This document shows, piece after piece, positions 9,636 to 19,699 of a stretch of DNA of 34,846 bases. The stretch is from Branchiostoma floridae. Taxonomy: Eukaryota; Chordata; Leptocardii; Amphioxiformes; Branchiostomatidae. The position numbers and the translations under genes are program-made. How positions within the stretch are numbered: the first letter of the stretch is position 1; every line of letters begins with the position of its first letter. The notes below the pieces were generated by a model, which was not told the DNA's origin, did not search any database, and worked only from the letters and a program-made list of their open reading frames with translations. The stretch is from contig NC_049981.1 in the NCBI RefSeq assembly GCF_000003815.2, positions 11,456,025 to 11,490,870 of the forward strand, written 5' to 3'.

Positions 9636-10614
9636 GGGCACAACCCGCCGTACGTGCAAATACGTGCCAAAACGTTGGCAATCTTTTGGTGTCCGTAAGT
9701 GGTAAGTATCGTCTCCGTACGAGCTCGTAGGGAATTCGACGGATTTGGGAGCACGCAGACACGCCGTAGAAATTTAAGTGCATGCTGAACTTTCTCTGCG
9801 TTCGGGCTGCGGATTCACCCTCCGTGCGTGCCAGTACGGGCGACGCACCTGCCATGTACAGCCAATGAGCGTACAACGCACTGGCTCCCTGAGTATTAAA
9901 GTGTTCTCACAGTCAATTGCTGTACGGACGGCGCACGTAGAACGTGCGTGCTACGGACGTGGTGATTGCGTGTTCCGTGCTTAATTCGCGCTTCACTTGT
10001 TCACCTGTGAATGCCGACGCACAACACACCTGCACTGTAACGAGGGAGCAGGTGCTCCGCACGTACAACGCACGTGGCATTGAGCACATGGTTTCTGCAG
10101 GATATAGAGCCGAGTCGACGAAAGACTGCCAACCCGTCTCCAAGATGCGCAAGAAGACGCAGAAGAAGCCGTCAGTTGCATCAGTAGCAGCTTCGACCAG
10201 AGCCGCCCAAAAGAAAGGCCTTGAAAGGTCGTCCTATATATACATCCCCGAAAAACTTACGTTCATCGCACTTGAACGCACTTACACCATGCGAGTAAGG
10301 AAACCGTACGTAAGTAGCACGTGTAAGTAGGGCCTACATACGTTAACAGAGACCGTAATCGCACAGAGACCGTACGTTGTAAGCACGTGCAACTCACCTA
10401 CCACTTCCGTAACGAACGATGAACGCAACCGCTCGCAGCCAGGCGTGGCGTGCAGACCACGTACTTACACCATGCGCAACCGTGCGAGTGATGTGCGTTG
10501 ACGTACTCCCTCCCTGCTCTTGCCAGTCGTTCCCCACGTTTTCAGGAATACGTGTCGGACGTGGCCTCCACAAAAAAACGTACGGACAAATTGCACGTAC
10601 GGTGGGTTGTGCCC
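9636..10614. mobile_element. CpG-rich TIR element, about 980 bp
   Basis: The 24-bp terminal inverted repeats at 9636-9659 and 10591-10614 agree at 23 positions; the outer part is GGGCACAACCC and the inner part CCGTACGTGCAA. The interior is unusually rich in CG and in CGTACG/GCACGT words compared with the AT-rich flanks. A near-duplicate GGCTTTAC (9623-9630) and GGCTTTAAC (10616-10624) lies just outside, possibly a decayed target duplication. At about 10142-10240 an internal frame reads KMRKKTQKKPSVASVAASTR, too short to identify. The superfamily is not assigned. Confidence 0.75.
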
Positions 10615-10664
10615 AGGCTTTAACGATCTGTCCAGCTTGTGGGTTTGACATAAATGCGGGGACC

Positions 10665-10786
10665 AAAGAAAAATGCAGAAGAGCCACACTGGTCTGTCTA
10701 TAGCTAGGTGTCCCTTCTTGGTAATCATTATGGAGATGTCGGTATTGTTTCCCTCAAAAGTTTTCCTCAGGCGATACGGGCATTTT
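10665..10786 (+). repeat. dispersed repeat B, copy 1
   Basis: Closely matches 12365-12487 in the same orientation (offset about 1,701). Shared words include GAAAAATGCAGAAGAGCC, TGTCTATAGCTAGGTGTCC, TATGGAGATGTCGG and CCTCAGGCGATACG. A partial third copy lies at about 12140-12225. It starts about 50 bp from the end of the CpG-rich TIR element. Confidence 0.8.
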
Positions 10787-10789
10787 GTG

Positions 10790-11655
10790 CGCTCATGAGA
10801 AGGCATTTCTTAATTGTGACACCAAAATATTGCATCGGTGTTTGCAAAAAATTTAATGCCGATAAATGTAATATATGTATTTGCAAAATGATTTTCCTCA
10901 CAAATCTTTATTTACTGCTTAATTCATATCACAGTTGATTTATCGTGCAGGTTTTAGGTCGTGACCACCCACTTCATACCATTTATGCAAGTTTTATAAC
11001 TATTCATTAAGTCCAGACAACGTCCACATTGAAGTTTCTCCGTTTTATTCACCTCATATAGATATAGGAAAGCAACATGATAATTGCTCTTTAAACATTT
11101 TTACACCATTCTGACCATCTTTATTTGACGACGTCAATGAAAGATGTTGATGAAATGTTTTGTCAACGTTTCTGCACCAACAGTATATATTCTTTCATTC
11201 TGCAGGACATTTTGTCAGCTTTCTTACATGAAAACGTTCTCTATATTTTGCTTTAGAATCAGCATTCTTTCCAATGCTTCATGCCATTTCAGGCTTCTTG
11301 TAAATGATAGATATACATGTACCCATTTTTCAGTCACACCCCCTACTGTGTCTCCATTTACGATAGCCAAAAATGACAGCTTTTTTCGACCCAAGGGTTA
11401 TATCATAGGCAGGAGTTACAAACGTTACCTGTAACCGTGCACTTCACCTTATTTTCTTCGTAATAAAAGTTTCCCCTCGGTCGGCACTGGCAGTGCTTCC
11501 CGCCCACCCTAGTCTACTGCCACATGCATAGTTACCTCGTCATAATCAGATAATTCACGATCAGCTGCCAGAAAGATCGAACGTCGAAACTAAGGGCCGA
11601 CGCTTGCCTAGCCCTGGGTCTGGGCAGGTAGAACGCCCGATAGCCGGGCTAGAGA
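10790..11655. other. non-coding stretch
   Basis: No gene or repeat boundary recognised. AT-rich to about 11400, then more GC-rich. Confidence 0.4.
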
Positions 11656-11659
11656 AATA

Positions 11660-11735
11660 GTTAAGGTGGTATCTCACTGCACTTGGGGCACGCTTGCAGC
11701 ACTACTGGGTTCGAGAACTCAGATGTATCATTCAC
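11660..11735 (+). repeat. dispersed repeat C, copy 1
   Basis: Reads CTCACTGCACTTGGGGCACG, then GGGTTCGAGAACTC. A reverse copy at 27395-27475 reads CTCATTGCACTTGGGGCACC then GGGGTTCGTAGATGACTC on the minus strand, and a diverged plus copy lies at 12494-12560. GGTTCGARAAC resembles a pol III B box, but no full tRNA-like head was found. Confidence 0.55.
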
Positions 11736-11917
11736 GAAATCTAGAGGTAACCACACCACTACCGAACCTAGAGGTGCCGGTTGCAAGTGCGACGTTTTTA
11801 ACAATGTTACTTGGTGGGACAAATTAGTGGGTACTGAAAACATGTGTAACTTATTGCTCGTGGTCAATTGATAGAAATGTTCTCTATAGTGGCCACCTGT
11901 CTACAGTAGCCACATTT

Positions 11918-11940
11918 CTCCAGCCCCCCCCCCCCCCGCT
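11918..11940. repeat. poly-C tract
   Basis: A run of about 16 C residues following CAG; a simple repeat. Confidence 0.9.
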
Positions 11941-12139
11941 TTGACAGGTGTGACTGTATACAACAGACACAAACGTAACCAACATAGGAAAATGATGTAA
12001 CAAAATGTGATGATCATCTTTAAATACAAATGCAAAAGGTTCAAAACAGCACATACCGTCTTTGAGATGACAAGTCGGGAATCGTTCGTTCTGTGTTTTT
12101 GTTTTTAACCAAGAAACTGCAAGTCTGGAACTCGAGGTT

Positions 12140-12225
12140 ATACCGACCAGCCCAGTTTGCGAGTTCGGAACCAATGCGGTTACCAAGGAAAAATGCAGAA
12201 AGACCAGATCGGGCAGTCTAGGGGC
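12140..12225 (+). repeat. dispersed repeat B, partial copy
   Basis: ACCAATGCGGTTACCAAGG then AAAAATGCAGAA resembles the left part of copy 1 (AAATGCGGGGACCAAAG then AAAAATGCAGAA). It diverges after about 60 bp. Confidence 0.5.
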
Positions 12226-12364
12226 CCAGAGGCTGTCACAGTTGGCGCCTGCGCCTAGACCGGTGACTGGGCAAATCCGTTGGTGTGTGTTTACATGTAC
12301 AAATGAAAATCTGAACATTTGATTGTCGTTTGGTCGTATTTGCCATCATGTTAAAAACAAATGT

Positions 12365-12487
12365 GACAAAAGAAAAATGCAGAAGAGCCGCACTGGGCTG
12401 TCTATAGCTAGGTGTCCTTTCTTCGTAATTATTATGGAGATGTCGGTAATGTTTCACACAAAAGTTTCCTCAGGCGATACGAGCGTT
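12365..12487 (+). repeat. dispersed repeat B, copy 2
   Basis: See copy 1 at 10665-10786. It is followed at 12494-12560 by a diverged copy of repeat C. Confidence 0.8.
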
Positions 12488-12779
12488 CCGTGCTAAAGGT
12501 CCACTCTCACTACACTCGCGCCACGCTTGCGTCGCTTCGGGGTTCGACAACGCAGACGATAAAAAGTCCGTTGGGTGTAATTATTGAAATACTCGTAACT
12601 CCTGCTGGAATTGACGGATTTTGTTGCTTTAAAGCCCAAAATGCAGGTAAAGATGTGGCAAATCACGAAAACGTATCAAACAAGGCCACATAGGCAGGCT
12701 GAATAAATGCCTGGTTTTGGAAAGTAAACAATGTAATTTTTACGCAAAAATTACCCCAAAAATCAGCCTTTAAAGATTC

Positions 12780-13110
12780 ATAACTTCCTAAAGATGCTAA
12801 AAACCGACAAAAAACTTAATACTTTGTAATTCTTGTGGTATTTTTCACATGTAAACCAATTTTCATTGGAAATTATTGATGTTTTACATATTTATCTCGT
12901 CTTTTTCAATAAATGACCAAACGGCCAGGTCAATTTGGATGACGTCACTTGGTCACGTGATTACAGTAGGAAAGCTGTGCATGACAACTGGTTATCATGG
13001 CTTAAAATAAACTTTAGTTCCTACTAATAAAAAAAATCCATGATAGCACTTGTCCCTCTCGGTGGTACCAAAAACCCCTCTGGCCCATGGACTAATTTCT
13101 AAGAAGGGGA
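12780..13110 (-). repeat. dispersed repeat A, diverged copy 2
   Basis: Opposite orientation to copy 1. It retains TGACGTCA (12940-12947) and CACGTG (12954-12959), then GGTTATCATGG, GGTACCAAAAACC and GGCCCATGGACTAA in the expected order. Confidence 0.6.
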
Positions 13111-13189
13111 ATCAGTTTCAGTGTTACCCTTGAAAATGTTGAAATTATTTTTGCATGTTGCTAAGTGCTGTATTAATTGCAAGCATAAC

Positions 13190-13310
13190 CATGGGCGATA
13201 GGCCATCGAGTTTTTGTCGAAATCGCTACGGTTGCTTTATTTTTACGTATACACTCAACACACGCTGTATACAGTACTACCGTACTGTGTACTCAGTCCA
13301 TTGAATCAAA
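13190..13310 (+). mobile_element. truncated end of foldback-like element 1
   Basis: GATAGGCCATCGAGTTTTTG at about 13197 matches the termini of the element at 13658-14685. A single array-type unit, TGTGTACTCAGTCCATTGAA, follows. Only one end is present. Confidence 0.6.
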
Positions 13311-13319
13311 TAATAAACA

Positions 13320-13655
13320 AGCATGCTGAGCTTGAAAGACGCACTGTGTACGCCGAGCTCCGTTTGCTGCGGCGTTCTAGATCACGGGGATAGTTCGCGC
13401 AAAGGTCGACGGGAGTAGAACAGTTTCGCAGTTGGCTCGAACGCGTTCGCGAAGCCCTGCTCGAACCGATGAACCGCCAAGGGGGCTAACTTCTCTAACT
13501 ACATAAAGATGACTGGGTAGGAAATACTATCCGGCAAGAGCGTTACCAATAGGGGTGACCAGCAGGAAAAGTGAGTTAGAACCACGGTTCTATGGTGGAT
13601 CTGGGACTTCTCGGCTTTTACGTGAGAATAGTTTTCGGCGTGGCTGGTTTGACAA
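13320..13655. other. non-coding stretch between foldback copies
   Basis: Moderately GC-rich, with no frame or repeat recognised. Confidence 0.4.
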
Positions 13656-13657
13656 AA

Positions 13658-14685
13658 GGCAATAGGCCATCGAGTATTTGTTGAAATCAGTATTACATGT
13701 ACTTTGTCGTACTGAAATAAGACTCCATGAACTCAAACAGTGTGTACTCGTTCCACAGAGATTCACGAGAATCAATCATACACTGACTACCAAACACACA
13801 GTGTACTCGGTCCACTCAAATATTCCCGGGAATCATACACTAACACACTCTGTGTCTTGGTCACTGAAAGAATTCCGAGAATCATAACACTAACAAACAC
13901 CGTGCACTCAGTCCACTGAAAGAATCCTGAGAATCATACACAATCATACACACGGTGTACTTGGTTCACTGAAACTTTCGCGGGAACGTTTCTGAGTCTC
14001 GCGTCTGATTGGCTAGCAATGATGTAATCGTCTTGTGCAGCAGCGACCCTACCGGCCAGGCATGGTACTGCTGGTAACGCTGTTCCCCGGAAATTGGGCT
14101 TTACAAAATGCTGCATATTTTCTTTATTATTAGGTGTTGTGTCCTAAGGAATCTTACATGGCTAGTAAGTAACATCTAGATAATAAGTTGTATCAATGTG
14201 TTTTATTTCATTGCGGCATTTCGCCGAAAACAAGGGCTTTTGAAACGGCGTTTCCTACCTATTCATTATTGTTCCTAACACCAAAGCGTTCGGAAGTCGG
14301 TGTTCGGCAAACTTCGGGTGATCTCGGCGACCGTTCGTATGTGTGATTCTTTGGAATCGACAGCGTGTTTGTGTAACCGCTAAGTGTACGATTCTCGGGA
14401 ATCTTTCCATGGACCGAGTACACTGTGTGTGTAAGTGTACGATTCTCGGGAATCTTTCCGTGGACCGAGTACCCAGTGTGTATAAGTGTACGATTCTCGG
14501 GCCTGAATTTTTCCGTGGACAGAGTACCCAGTGTGTGTAAGTGTACGATTCTCGGCAATCTTTCCGTGGACCGAGTACACCGTGTGTGTAATAAGTGTAC
14601 GATTCTAGGGAATCTTTCCTTGGAGTCAGATTTTTATTACAGCAAACTAATACTGATTTCAACAAAAACTCGATGGCCTACCGCC
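13658..14685. mobile_element. foldback-like element 1 with tandem-array arms
   Basis: The 38-bp terminal inverted repeats (13658-13695 and 14648-14685) agree at 35 positions and contain TAGGCCATCGAG and TTGTTGAAATCAGTATTA. Inside each arm lie about five tandem units of 50-60 bp. Left units start at 13741, 13801, 13852, 13902 and 13955. Right units, in reverse orientation, start at 14382, 14434, 14484, 14539 and 14593. The shared unit carries TGTACTCGGTCCAC and GAGAATCATACAC-like words. The central 350 bp is unique, with no transposase frame. Arms made of tandem repeats are the hallmark of foldback-type elements. No target duplication could be recognised. Confidence 0.75.
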
Positions 14686-14755
14686 TATGGCATAACTAAT
14701 ACATCATCACCTTCAGTCCCAATGGTATCAGATACATGCATATATAACTAAGATA

Positions 14756-14778
14756 TAATAATAATAATAATAATAATA
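14756..14778. repeat. (ATA)n microsatellite
   Basis: About seven uninterrupted ATA/TAA triplets. Confidence 0.9.
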
Positions 14779-14779
14779 T

Positions 14780-15220
14780 CGGGTGTATTTGCAGCCAGTG
14801 CCATACTAGTAGTAGTAGGCAGGTACCCAATGTGTTGAGTAATGTACATCTTTTATTTGCTTTAAGATAATACTGAAGACAGAGGGCAAAAAGCATCCTT
14901 TAGGCTTTACTAATATTTTGATACAAAATTGATTTTAAACATGGCCTTTCATACATTCTATATTACCATTTCTGAGGTTATAGAAAGTGTGATACAGCAA
15001 CAATACTAATACAGAATAGGTACTGTAAAATGGAGGGGGCTCAAACTCACCATGTGTTTCATCGGTAACTCAATAATTTGAATAACTACGTATACCCACA
15101 TGCCAAAAATCATACAAAGTTATCAAAAGGATCTTAAGCTATATTTGACACACAAAGTGAGTAACAGAAATAGTACCCCAAAGATGAACCTTCTTCCTGA
15201 AGTTAACTACATATTCATGT
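14780..15220. other. non-coding stretch
   Basis: AT-rich, with nothing recognised between the two foldback-like elements. Confidence 0.4.
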
Positions 15221-15229
15221 ATAACACAC

Positions 15230-16296
15230 GGTTCAAGCCCTATGTTCCGAAATCCCTTTGTTCCGAAATCCTTATGTTCCGAAATCCCTATGTTCCGAAA
15301 TCCCTATGTTCCGAAATCCCTATGTTCCGAAATCTCTATGTTCCGAACTTTTTATGTGACACACAACTATAATCATGTACACTACGGTAACATGGATGGC
15401 GTTTACAAGTCGATAGCCAATACCCAAGAAGCCAGACAGTTTCCCGATGATAACCGGCCTGAACGCCGACCCGATTTCGACGGTCGCATGGGTCACACTG
15501 GGCTGAAAACACCTGAAATTCGAATTCTAGTTTATTTTTATTTATAGAAATAAACTGGAATACTTATAAAAGTTCAACATTTTTCTAGCGCCTGAAACAG
15601 AGCCCAAAGACTCCTAACTCAATCGCAAATATACTTTTCTTTATGTACCATTTGCTAACCGCATTTCACGTAAACCATTTACCTGGTCTCGTTTTTGATT
15701 GATTTATGGGTGACCGAGATAATCGCGTATATATCTAAAAATAATTTTTAGTATACATGCAAATATCGTATGTCATTTTGATGCATGAGCGTGTTTTTTT
15801 TATTTCCTCGTCAGGAATTGTATTGAAATTATGATCCTATCAAACTGGTACGAGGTTAGGTGCGTTACAAAAATGATACATTTAAATGTTTGCCGATGGT
15901 GCGCGTTTAGTTTTGCCTAAACAAAAGTTTGCGGCTAAAATCTGTAATGGAGCTAACGTTAGTCCTCTGTTGTTATCATTATAGTTTTAACAGATTTCAA
16001 GACATCCCAAATAACACAAAAAGGAGAATATTTAAAGAAGGTACCGTGATATAATATATAGGCCGCAACTTCCTATTTTGCTGACCGTGTGTCCGCAGCC
16101 TGGACTTATGTAGCTTTGGTCGACTCCCAATGGTCGCTGTACAACGCCAGTCGGTACACTAGTGTGTTGGAACACTTCCATAGACGATAGAGATTTCGGA
16201 ACATAGGGATTTCGGAATATAGGGATTTCGGAACATAGGGATTTCGGAACATAGGGATTTCGGAACATAGGGATTTCGGAACATAGGTCGGTCACC
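15230..16296. mobile_element. foldback-like element 2 with 9-bp target duplication
   Basis: The left arm (15241-15348) is six and a half tandem copies of the 16-mer TATGTTCCGAAATCCC. The right arm (16192-16287) is six copies of its reverse complement. Ten terminal bases outside each array end in GGT (GGTTCAAGCC on the left, GGTGACCGAC read inverted on the right). The whole is bracketed by the direct 9-mer ATAACACAC at 15221-15229 and 16297-16305. The 840-bp centre has no transposase frame. Nine-base target duplications are known for foldback and Mutator-like elements. Both the boundary and the class are inferred from this architecture. Confidence 0.85.
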
Positions 16297-16309
16297 ATAA
16301 CACACATGC

Positions 16310-18245
16310 AGACACACAGAATCCTATTTGTCTGACAGTACACTGTGTGTTAAATACATGTAGATGCTGACTTAGGATATTATACAAACCTTCTACTCTT
16401 GCAACCGGATTAGTACACTGCCAGGCATGCCTTCCTCAAAACATCTCCTGTAAAGATACACCGTTACATACACTAAATATCCAACATTGCAATGTTCGAA
16501 GTATTTTAAACTTTAGGATTGACAAAAACCATGAGGCATGGTCCCATGTTAGTTCTTACCAGAAGTGTAGACAAAAATGTGATGGAAAAGGCCTGTTGTT
16601 ATTTCTGCCAAGCTGGAATATGATACCCACGCCCTATCCAGTGTGCGACCTATTTGCAACAAGGTAACCCAAAACCACGTCCAGGCACCACTGTTGAAGG
16701 AAGACTAACGTTTCAGTTAACTACTTGTGACACCACAGCAGGGGCGATAGGTAGGGTAGGTTACCTGCACACTGTGGTACACATTAATAAGAATTATGAA
16801 GCTGATATGGCAGATTGAAACTCATATTGGTGATTACATTATGGTTTAAAATCAGTCACAAACAGCAGGGGTATCATATCCACTTCATCCACCCACTTGT
16901 TACACAGTGGGCAAAATACCACTGGCTTGTAATCTCAACTGTATTAGCATACAACTTCAAAATGTTTAAAATCTAGGTATGCAAAATGTATGTAAAATAA
17001 TCCTAAGTAAACCTACGATAGTAAAGTCAAGTCAAAGTTTATTGCACAACAATTGTCGCTGGTACAATGTAGGGCAAAGTAATATATATTGTGGGAGGCA
17101 ACGAGTAAAACTACGCTTTTAGTGTTTTAACAGTACTGATTTAAGACTGACAGTCGCATTACAGTCTTATTTCAGTATTTCACAGTCACTACTGCTAAGT
17201 TTGTTCTTTGACTGCAATGTATACAAATTACAATGCTTTAGAATAAGTCAAATTTAAGGCATAATACATTGTATGTAGAATATTAAAACGTTAAATGCCT
17301 TCAAGTTTGCAAGTGTTTAATTTTGCGGTAATGAGAAAATAGAGATTTTGCAATGGTTTTAAGTTGTTGGCTGAAACAAGTGCGGAGGACAGATTTATAG
17401 TTTATTAGCATTTCTGCAGGAATTTTAAGTTTGCAAAGAAGAGGTCCCTGTGAAAATTTCAACATTTACAGTACCTCATAAGTTGGCCTCTGCATAACGC
17501 CTGCAACTGAGCCCCTCAACAAGGTCCTAGTCTGATACAGATTTATAAACTCACTCTACTGTCATTCGTACCCCGTAACTACGAATTTGTCAAGATTTCT
17601 AGAACCCAAAAGATAACAAATAATTATGAATGACACATCATAATCAACATCAAGTTGGAGAAATTCGCTAGACAACAGTTTTTGACAGCAGAAATGAAAT
17701 CATGTTACATGTGGTTCTAAGGTTGCAGATGTGAAAGTCAACATGAATGCCCTTGAAAACTGCCCCCAATTGCAAGCAGAGACAACCATTTCTTGACCTT
17801 CTTGGCAAGCTACTTGACCTTTAACTTAAGTCTACTACAGCTGGGTGAAGGATATCACTGAGGTACCATATAGGATCAGGGAGAATGCCTTTACCGAGAC
17901 ACTAGCTATAGCTCCTGCGCACAGCTTTTGTGACCCAAAAATCTGCATCTCACTCCACAAGTAGGTAGATGTCTTGAAAGAGGATATTCCTAAAGGGTTA
18001 GGTATTGAAAAGTCAGAAATACCACCTGGCTTACCCTACAGTCCTGTAGAAGACACCAAGGTAAGAAGACACCTGGAATTTACGAAGAATTCGGAAATGC
18101 GACAATCTTACATTTGCGACCCCGGTTTGCCTATCTCCGTCAGTACCAACTGGCCCCGGCGGAATCCGATATGCTGTGGGGATTTCGTTACTCCTTTTGT
18201 TTGCATGTGTGGAACATAAAACCCCTGTGCGCTGTGCCCCCTGCT
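16310..18245. other. non-coding stretch, about 1.9 kb
   Basis: No supported gene. GTCAAGTCAAAGTTTATTGC at about 17026 resembles a reversed 3' end of a retroelement, but nothing else around it supports that. The remaining open frames are short and uncharacteristic. Confidence 0.4.
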
Positions 18246-18249
18246 GTAT

Positions 18250-19180
18250 AAAATGTAATTAGTAAGGGGGTGATCAAATTACCTGGGCTGAAAGGTGCAG
18301 GAAAGAGCTGGGGACCGTTCATTACTGGTAGCATTTACTGTAATTATCTTTAAGTTTGCAGTAAAAAATGGAGTGTTCGTTATGGTTTTCAATCTACGCT
18401 AGCACTATAGACACATTTCTTATAGTTTTGGAAATACTGGCGACTTTAAGACCTGGGAAAACGGTAATATCAAAATTACTGCAGAAATTTTAAGAATTAC
18501 AGTAATTCTGTGAATGTTGTGAAAAATGGTAGCTGTACATGTCACTGTCAGTTACTTTCCAATCCATTTGAAATTTAATGTACAGATAAGAAAACTAATA
18601 GGGAAAACTACACCTGGGGATCGTACACACTACAGAAGGAACTGACTGGAGAATGTTCATTACTGCTGCTAGCTGGTGCATTGTACTCAGTGAAAACTGG
18701 TAGCTGTTACGGCCAGTTAGTCTCACGTCCATGTGTAATTATGTGTACAGATAAGAAAACTAATGATGAAAACTATACCAGGGGATGGTACATTATGCAC
18801 TATGGAGGGGAATAAGTGGGGAGTGTTCATTAATCTTAAATGTTGGCTGGTAGTTACCACTTTCTCTCACTATAATGCTCTTAACCTCCTTGCCCTCACA
18901 TCCATTTGTAATTATATTTACTGATCAGAAAACTGATAATGAACACTACACATGAGGATTGTACAGTAGACACTAATAGATGACAAGGAGTGAATAACTG
19001 TTAGCTTATCCTTTGAAGTGTTCCATATTGCAAGAATGGGGAACTGACAATTACAAATACAGATGGTTTCCTGTATCTCAAACAGATGTTGAAAAACTAC
19101 CCTTAGGGACTGTACAGTATACACACAATACCAAAGGAATAGATGGGGACCGTTCATTACTATCAGCTAATTGTGAGAAT
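18250..19180. repeat. tandem array, period about 167 bp, five to six diverged units
   Basis: The marker GTTCATTA occurs at 18317, 18655, 18825 and 19152, and a mutated form (GAATAACT) lies near 18990. The second marker, TACAGATAAGAAAACTAAT, is at about 18584 and 18751, with a diverged form near 18918. Spacings cluster at 162-170 bp or twice that. Confidence 0.75.
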
Positions 19181-19555
19181 AAATGCACACATATAATACA
19201 AGAAACAGCAACATTTACAGAACGTTATATCAAACGTACACATTCACATACTAGTATAGTAACACCCGCACATACATGTACAATGGTCCGCCCCTTGCTT
19301 GTAACTTTTCTTTTCCAAACATTCTGATTTTTCCTGGTTTGTCCCTCCGATCACAGATTACGGAACTAATACATGAAACATCAGCCGTTCTATCTATTAA
19401 GATAATGAATATCAATATCAAAGAAGAGAGGAATATGGGGGCGTAACGTTTCGTATCTTCATCCTCACCATTGAAAATGCTGGAATTCTCGCACGACTCG
19501 TAAGAGAACTCATTCAACATTTTGTCTCAACACACAGTTGACGATATGTACTTAC

Positions 19556-19663
19556 CCTTTGGTTATGCCGTTTGTTGCTGCCCGAAATCTGAGGCATAGG
19601 ATCCAGGAGTTGAGGGAATATCTTGTTGACAGAGACTGTTGACATTGACATAGATTCAGACAT
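19556..19663 (-). CDS. candidate first coding exon, 36 codons
   Basis: An ATG at 19663 (A at -3) opens 36 codons: MSESMSMSTVSVNKIFPQLL, then DPMPQISG and SNKRHNQR. The last codon, AGG, is followed by the optimal donor GTAAGT (phase 0). The local sequence is less AT-rich than its surroundings, as 5' exons often are. Joining it directly to the BTB exon at 5771 or 5778 would put the BTB ATG out of frame. It could therefore be an untranslated leader with an upstream frame, an exon needing an intermediate exon, or part of another minus-strand gene. There is no domain match by eye, and the call rests on the donor and composition only. Confidence 0.35.
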
Positions 19664-19688
19664 CTTCAGTTTCCCACTCGGCGGCCAT
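19656..19688 (-). CDS. short upstream ORF (MAAEWETEDV)
   Basis: An ATG in a good context (CAACATGGCC) encodes ten residues and stops at TGA inside the start region of the 36-codon frame, overlapping it out of frame. If this is transcribed, it would act as a uORF. Speculative. Confidence 0.25.
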   Translation of the reverse strand: MAAEWETEDV

Positions 19689-19699
19689 GTTGTTCGGAA

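Noticed and set aside
10627-10703. CPACGFDINAGTKEKC as a zinc-ribbon gene fragment
   Set aside because: Other copies of the same repeat do not keep the CxxC pair, so it is probably a chance reading of repeat B.
14255-14665. 136-codon minus frame with repeated ENRTLTHT-like peptides
   Set aside because: It follows the 50-60 bp tandem units of the foldback arm; the repeats explain the openness.
15241-15348. Possible CRISPR-like array
   Set aside because: The units are head-to-tail with no spacers, in a eukaryotic setting, and have an inverted partner array.
15100-15547. Repetitive open frames (CSEIPMFRNPYVPK) across the 16-mer array
   Set aside because: A 16-bp unit keeps a 48-nt open cycle by chance in both orientations; it is array sequence, not protein.
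19251-19520. Minus frame MLNEFSYESCENSSIFNGED as a second exon after the 19556 donor
   Set aside because: The gap to the donor is only about 30-40 nt, too short for an intron, and no good acceptor is present.
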